Assembly: GCA_965153355.1 (NCBI GenBank) | Contig: OZ231128.1 | Location: forward strand, 806,001-870,000 | Direction of reading: 5' to 3' | Length of the DNA: 64,000 nucleotides | DNA from: Flaccisagitta enflata | Taxonomy: Eukaryota > Chaetognatha > Sagittoidea > Aphragmophora | Part shown: in pieces, positions 55,031 to 64,000 of the stretch | Position numbering within the stretch: position 1 is the first letter of the stretch | Layout: each line of letters begins with the position of its first letter | The notes under the pieces: generated by a model | Database searches by the model: none | Told to the model about the DNA's origin: nothing | Seen by the model: the letters and a program-made list of their open reading frames with translations, nothing else | Translations under genes and position numbers: made by a program

Positions 55031-55460
55031 AAGCATCGATAGCCTCAAGGCCCAAATTCCATCCTCGAGGCCCAATTCCTAGCCTCAAAGCCCAATTCCT
55101 AGCCTCAAGGCCCAAATCCTAGCGTCAAGGCACAGATCCCAGCCATGAGGTCCAAATCCCAGCCAAAAGAACCAGACCCCAGCCTGGCGGCCAAAATCTC
55201 AGCCTGTGGGCTAGGATTTGGGACTTGAAACTAAGATTTGGGCCTTGAGGCTAGGAATTAGGCCTTGAGGCTGGGATTTGGGCCTCGAGGCTGGGATTTG
55301 GGCCTCAAGACTGGGATTTGAGGGGAGGGGGACAAAGGAAAAGGAGGAGAAGGAGAAAATTCCCCTTATGTGTGAAAGCATAGGTCATTGAACCCTTTGG
55401 GGCCGCTGCCCTGCTTCCTCTTCAACATCAAGCACAACCTACTTTGGCAGGGCAGAACTT
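55031..55460. mobile_element. Foldback family E with inverting minisatellite
   Basis: CCTCAAGGCCCAAATCCTAG units (55040-55200) switch to GGATTTGGGCCTTGAGGCT units (55205-55320), so the core itself is a long palindrome. A GGAGAAGGAGAAAATTCCCC tail and right arm end near 55458. Confidence 0.65.
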
Positions 55461-55895
<435 letters not shown>

Positions 55896-55990
55896 TGATT
55901 GTTCGTTCTCGCCAAGGCTTTTTAAGGCACTCTGGTCAATGAACTGCCCAACTTGGGTCATCTTGATTTATGGATCCTATAATTCCATTG

Positions 55991-55991
55991 G

Positions 55992-56082
<91 letters not shown>

Positions 56083-56085
56083 AAA
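55991..56085. repeat. (GAAA)n microsatellite
   Basis: Pure GAAA units. Confidence 0.98.
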
Positions 56086-56735
56086 AGCCAAATAAAGAAT
56101 AAGTGGTTAAATTGACCAAAAGTCACTGCAAGTTAATGTCATGTGACTCGCGACTAAAAAGACTTGAAGAGAAGCCAGAAGCCCAGGATTACCAAAAAGT
56201 TGCAGATGGGAAGGACAAGGGAGGAAATGTTCTTATGTGCATTAAAGACTGACAGAAATTAGAGAGACGGATTGATGGACAGATGGATGGACAACAGGAA
56301 AAAGCATCTCTAAGAATGGTGTTTCACAATAGAATAGAGGATTTGAATGCAAGCGCTCAACTATCTTCTCCTTATTCTCATCATTTATGACCAACGTCAC
56401 CATCACAATCAAACAAACACGAATGTTCCCGCAGCATTTATTTAGGAACAAGGTTATGGCAAATTTGTGTAGCAGTGAAAAAGAAAAAAAAATGATCAAC
56501 TTCTTTTTCTTTTTTCTGATGAATGTTCAATGCGAAATTTAGTACACATATTGACTCAGTCAGGACATGTTGCCCAATTGTGCTTGTTTCTGCTGATCTT
56601 TCTGTTTCAATCTTCCTATCTTCCAATTTTTCAATAACCAAGGCGTTTTTTATGTATTTGATCTGCTTGGTTTTGAAATAGATAGAAATCCGTGACCTTT
56701 CAAATTTTTTTCTGCACTATACGAGTACATAATGC
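56086..56735. other. Intergenic DNA with a Helitron-like end
   Basis: GTGACTCGCGACTAAAAA at about 56143-56159 is a decayed 3' end. No gene recognised in the rest. Confidence 0.45.
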
Positions 56736-56868
<133 letters not shown>

Positions 56869-56969
56869 TTGTGGTCGTTGTTGGTACAGTGGAAATCCGA
56901 TATGTCGGTCTTGAAGGGACTGGAGAATTTTGGTTGTTAAATCCAATTACCAATTCTTTTTATTTTTTT

Positions 56970-57327
56970 AGTCGCGTGCACGCGACTCTATGACCCACTC
57001 TGTCCGTCTGTCGGTCCGTCTGTCCGTCCGTCCGTCCGTCCGTCTGTCGGTCGGTCCCACTTAGCTTTTTTTAGCTTTTTTTCGACGTTTTATGCCATTT
57101 TAAGTCATTTTAACTCATTCAAAGTCAATTTAAGTCAATTTACATTTAGTCTCTTAGTCTTTTGCAGTGCTTTCACGCTCAAGGAAGAAATCCTGATAAT
57201 AAGGTTTTATTCATTGGAAAAACATGATTATCATGTTTTTTCCTTGAGCGTGAAAGCACTATTGGTCTTTTAGTCTTTTGGTCTAATGGTCTTAACAACC
57301 GCACGCGACTGTAAAGGGTTGTCCTTG
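56970..57327 (-). mobile_element. Helitron-like type B, carrying a 95-bp MITE
   Basis: AGTCGCGTGCACGCGACT, CTATGACCCACTCTGTCC, GTCC/GTCT core, CATTTTAAGTCATTTT units, GTCTTTTGGTC units, CTTAACAACCGCACGCGACT and GTTGTCCTTGTTT. Confidence 0.7.
57166..57260. mobile_element. 95-bp MITE with perfect 21-bp inverted repeats
   Basis: AGTGCTTTCACGCTCAAGGA (first 20 of 21) at the left and its exact complement ending at 57260. An inner 23-bp palindrome, AAAAACATGAT-T-ATCATGTTTTT, is at 57218-57240. It sits inside the AGTCTTTTGGTC repeats of the host element. Confidence 0.8.
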
Positions 57328-58636
57328 TTTTTTTTTTGATAGGCAAATATATGTGCTTGATAAATTGCAGTGGTAAAGCATTTGTGCAATTTGCAAACTG
57401 GGCAACGGATTAACAGATAAAGCCTCCAATAGGCCTGCTTGAATATATTCATGAAGTGTCATTGCATGAAATTACTTTAATTTCCCAGCAAGGTAAAAGA
57501 TACCACAACAGTTAAAGAAAAATAAATTTTGATTAATATCTTTCATAACACAAATTATAACTACGGCAAAAAAAAAAGCGAACAGTTACTTCTTTTGCTT
57601 ATAAATCCTTTAAAAATTCACCCAGTGTGCTGAAATTTTTACTGGAGTTACTTTTTAGTATCGTGAAGCATCACTGCAAAAATCGATGTCCTGCTCCAAA
57701 TGATTTAGGAATTATAGATTTTTTAAAAGTGCTTGTCCAATGATCAGAAATTCAACATACACACATAAGAATTTTCAAAGAATGAGTAAACGAATTTTAA
57801 AAAACCGCATTAAATCTAGTCCGATTTTGATGAAATTTGAAGTGGAAGTAGACCACATTGTTAGCAGGCTGTGGTAAAAATTTTATAACGAAACTCCGAT
57901 TATTTTAGCAGAAACAGCAAATTTTCCAAAACTTTTTTTTTATGGGTTTGAGAATGAAGTTAATGAAGATGAAACCTGAAATATAAAGTGATGCTATGGC
58001 CATAGTTTTTTACCGATTATTATAATTTTTTAACTGGTAACTTTTGTACATATGAGTAATCTCCAGTAAAATTTTTGTGAAGATGGAAGCATTTTTAGTC
58101 TCCCAAATTGCAAAAATATTCTTACAGGTAGCTGAATATTTCTTATCCTGAGCAAGCTTACAATCAACCAATATCTACCCCACTAGACTTTATCTGAGTA
58201 GAAGCGAATTTTGCTTAGTATTAGTAAATAGCACCATCAGACTTCAGTTCAAAAATCTTAACGAAACTCCCAAAACTTTTTGCACAATGCTAAGTTTACT
58301 AAAAATGGAATTATTTTGATTCAGGATAAATGTCATCTCTGGCAGTCAAAAAAAGAGGTGACTTCAGTAAAAACGTGATAACGGCTAAAGTTTTCAACGG
58401 ATTTTGATGAAATTTTAACCAGACATAGTCCAAATCATGTTTATCATTCCCTGTAAATTTTATGCAAATTGGTCAACATCTTCTTATGTTTTTGCTCTCT
58501 CAAAATTCGTTCGCTTTTTTATTTTGCCATAGTTAACAGATGTCCATTTATGATCAACTAGGTATTTCTTTTATTCTTAGTCTATGATTTCTTAGTTTAG
58601 ATTTTCTCAAGTTTTTATGATATTAAGTAATGCAGG
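57328..58636. other. AT-rich intergenic DNA
   Basis: Two related stretches share GATTTTGATGAAATTT (57815, 58400) and AACGAAACTCC (57887, 58260), a decayed duplication. No gene recognised. Confidence 0.45.
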
Positions 58637-58827
58637 GTCACAATATCATTGCTGAGGGGTGGGCAGGGGCGTCCAACCCCAAGCTTAACCTCAATCCCCA
58701 CCCCTCACACACAGATGTAGACAAAAAATATCCAAAATGTCTTTTTTTCCACTGTTTGACTTGATCATTACGGACCGACCAAGGGATGGACATACAAAGC
58801 CCCTTATAGAGTTGCATGTCCGCAACT
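58637..58827 (+). mobile_element. Helitron-like type C
   Basis: GTCACAATATCATTGC, GGGCAGGGGCGTCCAACCCC, GACCGACC core, AAAGCCCCTTATAGAG and TGTCCGCAACT with A-run. Confidence 0.6.
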
Positions 58828-59628
58828 AAAACTATTTTCAATTTCATGAAATTATGTTTTGCCTTTAAATCAGATGTAAATTTTCCATGGAACATAAATA
58901 AAGCGCCTATATACAGTAGACTACTGCCTTATTGGCACCTGATTTAACAGCATGCTGGGGAGTAACAAAGGTAGTAGAGCTAATTACCTGTATTTTTGTG
59001 CTTTCTTCAAGCCGTGCGTTTGCCATGTTAACTTTAGTCAAACATTATAACTGATTATTAGTAGGAAAGTCCATACCCAAAGCTTCATTTTGATACCATT
59101 TTTGACATGTTTGACCGTATTTGGCTTCGCTTGTCGACCCAGACAGAAAAAGGTGAGGATAAATGTTGCAGATGCGGGTCCGGTAATTTTACCAAAATCA
59201 TACCCGAAATAGATCTTGTCAAGGGCTGCTCATGGGTGAATTCATTTCAACTCGGACTCTCCTCCTACAGGGTCACATTAAGCATCAAAAGGTGTTGGTT
59301 ATCAAGCCTAATTACTTTCCGCAGGAACTAGGCCTAACACCCTGCTCTATACGCAAAGTAACTAAAGGTATTGATTCTAATTACTTATAAGTAATTAAAG
59401 CTAGTGACTTTTTTCCAAAAACTGATTATGCTATCCAATTGAGGGAAAATAATGATTCCGAATGTGATTTTATCTGGGAACCCAGATATGTACAGGAGAC
59501 GATGTCTGTCAGTCTGTCATCTGATCTGCCTGTTCCATAGTTGTTGAAATGAGTCTTGACTTGAAAAGCTGAAGATATTGCACCGATTGCACAGACTATT
59601 CCACCCAGCAATGTTATGAAGTTTTTTT
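58828..59628. other. Intergenic DNA
   Basis: A 74-codon frame (59107-59331) with a CCRCGSG motif has no recognised domain. AAGTAATTA-type palindromes near 59350-59400. Confidence 0.4.
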
Positions 59629-59857
59629 AGTCACGTGCTACGCGACTTTACACCCCGCTTTGTTGGTCCGTCCGTCCGTCTGTCGGTCGTTCCATCTGTC
59701 CGTCCGTCGGTCCTTCTGTCGGTCCGTCCATCACACTATCCCTTTTTTGTTTTTTTGCAGTCTTTGGCCTCACTACTCCTGCCCAAACAATCAAGCGACC
59801 TCCATTACGGCCCCTGCCCACCCGCGCGCGACTGGGGTAGCCGTGTATCCGGCCTTG
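59629..59857 (-). mobile_element. Helitron-like type A
   Basis: AGTCACGTGCTACGCGACT, CCCCGCTTTGTTGG, GTCCGTCCGTCTGTCGG core, CCCACCCGCGCGCGACTGG and GTGTATCCGGCCTTGTTTT. Confidence 0.7.
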
Positions 59858-59998
59858 TTTTCTCTAGAATTACGTTCAATCTCAGAGGAGAGGAGCAAAT
59901 TATTTCTAATACATTGGTATAAAAACAAACAAATTTACATCGAATATGAATTTCCCGTCATTCTTAACATCGCCCTTGTTTTTGGTTGAAGTTATTTT

Positions 59999-60142
<144 letters not shown>

Positions 60143-60336
60143 TAATTATTGACTTCTTGTTTTGTTGGTGTTGTTATTATTGCTTGTTGGTGTTGTTGCG
60201 TGTTGGTGTTGTTGATTTGGTGGTGGTGGTGAAAATGATGGTTATGTTTTTGCTGCTACTGATGATGGCTTTGTTGCTGTTGTTGGTCTTGTTGCTATCA
60301 TGAATGGGGAGGAGATGAAAACAAGTGACGGGCACT

Positions 60337-60937
60337 GCTGTCTCACACAAGGTTTGAGACAAGAATGATATAACTATGCGGTTTTTTGCATTTTTGCATA
60401 GGTTATGAGCATACAAACCAAGAACCATCAAGAAGAAAATCTTTCCTGAGGCGCTTTTTGAAAAAAATGAATAATTCAAGATTTTTAGCTTTTTTTTGTT
60501 TAGATGATTTTTCAGGTTGGTTTGACCTGTTTTTTTGACAGCATAATGTTAATCCTGATATAATTCTGATTCATTTGCTAGGTCGCACCACATAGTTTTC
60601 TTAAGAAAAAAAAAATTTTCAAAGCCACCATTACAAAATTAGAACGATGGCCTATAATATAAAAAATTTGTTCCTTTATAAAACCATATAGTGCGACCTA
60701 TCAAATGAATCAGAATTTTATCAGGATTGACAATATGCTGTCAAAAGATAGGTCAAACCAACCAAAAAAATTGTCTATGAAAAATAAAGCTAAAAATATT
60801 GATTTTTTATTTATTTCATAAAGCGCCTTAGGAAAGATTTTCTACTTGATGGCTCTTGGTTTGTATGCCCATAACCTATGCAAAAATGCAGAAAACCGCA
60901 CAATTATATCTTTGTCTCAAACCTTTTGTGAGACAGC
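60337..60937. mobile_element. 601-bp foldback element with ~270-bp arms
   Basis: Left arm GCTGTCTCACACAAGGTTTG through TTATGAGCATACAAACCAAG and GATTCATTTGCTAGGTCGCA pairs with the right arm ending TTTTGTGAGACAGC at 60937. Both arms read LGLYAHNLCKNA in opposite frames, a shadow of the pairing. A short AT-rich loop lies at about 60605-60670. A type C copy begins 15 bases later. Confidence 0.8.
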
Positions 60938-60952
60938 GTCGCGGGGGGGGGG

Positions 60953-61167
60953 GTCACAATATTGTTGCAGACAGGTGGGCAGGGGCATCCAACCCTCGGC
61001 CTCACCCCAACTCCCCCATGACACCCCCCTAGACACACATGTATCCAAATATGCGTTTCTACAACTTTAGATTAGTGCGTAATGGACAGACAGATGGACA
61101 GACGGACCAACGGCCCAATGGCCCAACGGATGGACAAACCCTCTTATAGAGTTGTGTGTCCGCAACT
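60953..61167 (+). mobile_element. Helitron-like type C
   Basis: GTCACAATATTGTTGC, GGGCAGGGGCATCCAACC, GACGGACCAACGGCCC core, CTCTTATAGAG and TGTCCGCAACT. A G-run of about ten bases precedes it. Confidence 0.6.
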
Positions 61168-61680
61168 CAAAACTAAGCTATCAAAAAGAATCCTCAATGT
61201 CACAAAATGACCCACTTGACAATCAACAGTCAGGACCAAAAAATAGGATTTAGTGATCTTTCTGTGTCACACTCGCCACATTTATATGTATTTGTGTATT
61301 GGAATCAAATTGTCGGTTTTTGGACTGAAGTCAATTTAGTCACTGATTGTTCGCTCAATTTGTAGGAAGGGCATTTTTCTAAGGATGAAACGTCGCCCTG
61401 ATAGTCGAATGTAGACTGATAGTGGTAAGGATTCATATTGAGTTAATGTGCATTGGAGCATGAATAAGAATGACAAAAGAATGAGGTGAGAAGGCAAAAA
61501 AAGTACAAAATTCTTTCATTTGCATCGTCCTTTATCTAAAAGCGGTCATAGCTGTCTGTTGGTTGGTCGGTCTGTCTGTTGGTTGGTCACGCACATGTTA
61601 AAACCACGCACAACTGCCAATTTTTACATCTTTCATTCTGTCTGTCACCTCTCTTTTCTCCACACATTCTTTTCAATTTC
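61168..61680. other. Intergenic DNA with decayed type D motifs
   Basis: GTTGGTTGGTCGGTCTGTCTG near 61558 (21-mer cut across units) resembles a type D core. No gene. Confidence 0.4.
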
Positions 61681-61685
61681 GTTGT

Positions 61686-61800
61686 CATTCATTCATTCAT
61701 TCATTCATTCATTCATTCATTCATTCATTCATTCATTCATTCATTCATTCATTCATTCATTCATTCATTCATTCATTCATTCATTCATTCATTCATTCAG
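61686..61800. repeat. (ATTC)n microsatellite
   Basis: Pure ATTC units ending in CAGTCAGTC. Confidence 0.98.
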
Positions 61801-62406
61801 TCAGTCATTCACTTATTCTTAATCATCGAGGCCATAATGTGACCTTGTTTCAGTTGCGCCACCGTCAAAATGTTTTAGATTCTGTCCATGCAAACGGAAA
61901 ATGTAAAAAAGAGAAAGAAAAAAAATCTGACCACAAATATCATCTTCAATTCAATTTCTGTGGTATGCGACATTCATAGACTTCAGTTTAAACAACGCGG
62001 ACCGACTAAGGCAACAAAATTCTCATTCTAATACGTCATATGGTGAGCGTGGTGTTCTACGATAATTTCTAGATTCTAGAATGATACTCAAAGAAGATAT
62101 GACGGAAAATTTTTGAAGAACAATGAAGTGTCTCACCATACTTTTTGCATTACTATCAGGACAATAAGGAAGCTGGAATGCTTTTAATAGACAAATTATC
62201 TCTAAAAACACTTGGTGCATACATATTCATCATATTCTGACTTAAAATAAATCTGAACTATGCAATTCACATGAAAACAAGCAAGAAAATGATGTTATTT
62301 AGTGCATTTCTGCTTTCATTTTTTTTTCTGAGGTCAAAATTCGCCAGACACATAGAAATTTTGCATATTGAAAAACATAGTTCTCTCTCGATTTGTAGGA
62401 GTCAAG
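61801..62406. other. Region upstream of the last ORF set
   Basis: Includes the half MITE at about 62326-62392 just before the start codon. No TATA box or other promoter element was assigned. Confidence 0.4.
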
Positions 62407-63972
62407 ATGTCGAGCGAGCAACGTCTTCAGGCCGAGATGGATGCTTCGACGGCGGACGGGTCTTACGACATCGACCGCCTGATGTCAACTCCAGAACGGG
62501 ATGAAGACTTCGAGATGGACTCTGTCGCGTCGCTGGAGGATGAGGTGGAGGCGACCTCAACCTCACCATGGGTGATGAGTCGGCAAATCAACAACAGCCG
62601 GCCGACCCCTGTTCTTCTTCCGCTCTCCCTTCTCTCGTCATCGCCATCTTGGGAGGAAGTAATCGTAGAGTGAAGTTGAAGCGGCCCGTCGACGATGTTT
62701 CCATCGCCAATTCGTCGTCGGGATCATCTGTCCTTCCAGACGCTCCCAGTTGCATTTTCACTCCTGGATTTGGTGGACTGGCTCCTCCGGAGGAGAGAGC
62801 CCTTCTTCAGGAGCGATTAAAAGCTGCAGACAATCGCAGCGGGAGCAAAGATCAAGGCTCTCAGGTCAATGGGGAGGAGGCGGCAGTGGAGGAGGAGGGG
62901 ATGGATGTGGAGGCGGTGGTAGAAGAAAAAGAGGAGACGCCCGTCGACCCGGAAGTGGACAAAGACTCTCCTGAGGTCAAAATCCAGCGGAAGCAAGCAC
63001 GCTGGTTTTTCCATCGCAATGACCCTGCGGATGAGTCAGAGTCGTTGATCTTCAAAGCCTTCTCAAAACTCAACTTATGCTGCAACTCAGAGAAGGAAAT
63101 GCATTCATTGGCTACTCAATGTGGGTTAGGGTTTGAGACCCTGAAACGCAGACAAGGAAGACAAAAGAATAAGAGGGAGAATTACAAGGAAGCTCGACGT
63201 GTGGTCCAAGCGTCGAGGAAAAATTTGACGACTTCCACATCTCCTGCTGCGGCCGCAAACCCACCGGCGACATCTTCCACCATCGCAGCAGCAGATCGTC
63301 AAACGCGTCCGGCATTGGTTCATCCCCCAAATCAGCAGCGGCCGGATCCTCGCGACATAACTCCCAATCCAAAAAGGCGTCGACAAGAGAAGAAGGCGCC
63401 GGCACTTGGTCCAGCGCAACTTCAGCAGCAGCAGCAACAACAGCAGCCAAAGCAGCAACAACAAAAACAATAACAATAACAATAACAATAACAATAATAA
63501 AAAGAAGCAACAACTTCCTCCTCAACAGCAGGAGGTCCCCAGCGCAGCGGCAATGGCTTCAGGTAGCGGGGGAGCGACTGTGTCTTCAACGGCGCCCGCG
63601 TCGACTAAGGCAAAGGAGCTTAAACAGCGGCCAGAAGCAGCAGCAGCGCAAGGGAAAGCAAAAGGCAATATTCAGCCTCCAGCGGTCGCGAGTGGCTCTG
63701 CGGCCCCCAAACAGCAAGCTAAAGGACCATCAGCGCATCAGCAACAGAAGTTGGAGTCGCCAAACTCTTCGTCGACGGTTCTTGACACCAAGACTGGACA
63801 TCGCATTGACGAGCATCTGCTCCGCCTGTGTGCGGCAACTGGGAGTAACGCCTCCAAACGCCAGTTGTCTAGACTTGCTTCGTTCCTACCGCCGACTTAT
63901 TACAAATCATTCAGCCACGCCCAACGTGTTGACTGTGCTCGTCAGCTATGGGACATGGCGCAAAAGTCTTGA
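62407..63972 (+). CDS. Unrecognised ORF set with two frame changes
   Basis: Three overlapping frames read like one protein of about 520 residues. Part 1 starts at ATG 62407 (MSSEQRLQAEMDASTADG) and is plausible to about 62570. Part 2, in another frame (to 63473), contains FTPGFGGLAPPEERALLQER, an acidic stretch, then IQRKQARWFFHRNDPADESE, LNLCCNSEKEMHSLA and a basic LKRRQGRQKNKREN segment. A CAA/AAT microsatellite (about 63421-63500) shifts the frame to part 3, Gln/Ala/Pro-rich, ending KTGHRIDEHLLRLCAA and SFSHAQRVDCARQLWDMAQK before the stop at 63970. The layout (structured blocks, basic patch, poly-Gln linkers) would fit an ORF1 or Gag-like nucleic-acid-binding protein of a mobile element, or a host regulatory protein. 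I recognise no family. A downstream partner would lie outside the window. Confidence 0.5.
63421..63500. repeat. CAA/CAG/AAT repeat in the last ORF set
   Basis: CAG and CAA codons, then (AACAAT)n. Slippage here explains the change from frame 3 to frame 1. Confidence 0.85.
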
Positions 63973-63983
63973 GTTCAGACGGA

Positions 63984-64000
63984 AGTCGCGGACACGAGAC
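63984..64000 (-). mobile_element. Start of a Helitron-like copy at the window edge
   Basis: AGTCGCGGACACGAGAC is the hairpin end of a type A copy, cut by the window edge. Confidence 0.5.

Noticed and set aside
59107-59331. 74-codon frame with a CCRCGSG motif as a possible zinc-binding exon
   Set aside because: Too short, no recognised family, no supporting splice sites.

Overview
This is a eukaryotic, almost certainly animal, window made mostly of mobile elements and simple repeats. There are no bacterial-style operons. Supporting signs are spliceosomal sites, a fibrinogen-related (FReD) exon, APE-type LINEs, a Penelope-like GIY-YIG remnant, hAT, Tc1/mariner and pogo-like non-autonomous elements, an LTR retroelement, and dozens of long microsatellites. 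The phylum cannot be fixed. The repeat style, with (GTCY)n tracts inside small Helitron-like elements, fits a marine invertebrate.

Layout. 1-6 kb: microsatellites around a minus-strand terminal exon of a fibrinogen-related protein, then foldback elements with GGCCT-type minisatellites. 6-19 kb: AT-rich intergenic DNA, small Helitron-like copies, decamer and trinucleotide arrays, a 476-bp tandem array, a pogo-like element and a GC-rich minisatellite. 19-21.5 kb: decayed LINE ORF1 (LINE-C) carrying a hAT-like insertion with tRNA-like segments. 22.9-24.3 kb and 38.8-40.2 kb: two arms of a large inverted repeat. Between them, at 26.2-33.8 kb, lies a very young LTR element. Its two LTRs are both 598 bp and differ at about four positions, and it has a 5-bp target duplication. 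It carries one 1325-codon ORF of unknown type and no visible gag-pol. 40.4-50 kb: a nested stack in which LINE-A is split by a hAT-like element and then by LINE-B, and LINE-B itself carries two TA-flanked elements. 51.7 kb: Penelope-like remnant. 53-61 kb: more foldbacks, Helitron-like copies and microsatellites. 62.4-64 kb: an unrecognised ORF set with two frame changes.

The genes do not form one pathway. The window is mainly a record of who inserted into whom. The strongest candidate for something undescribed is the LTR element: recent, structurally complete, but coding for a protein with a duplicated N-terminal domain and long in-frame minisatellites instead of polymerase. The second is the Helitron-like family, whose insertion mode can be read directly from empty sibling units in the same sequence (13.4-14.9 kb and 37.6-38.3 kb). 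All family assignments come from reading motifs by eye; no database search was possible.
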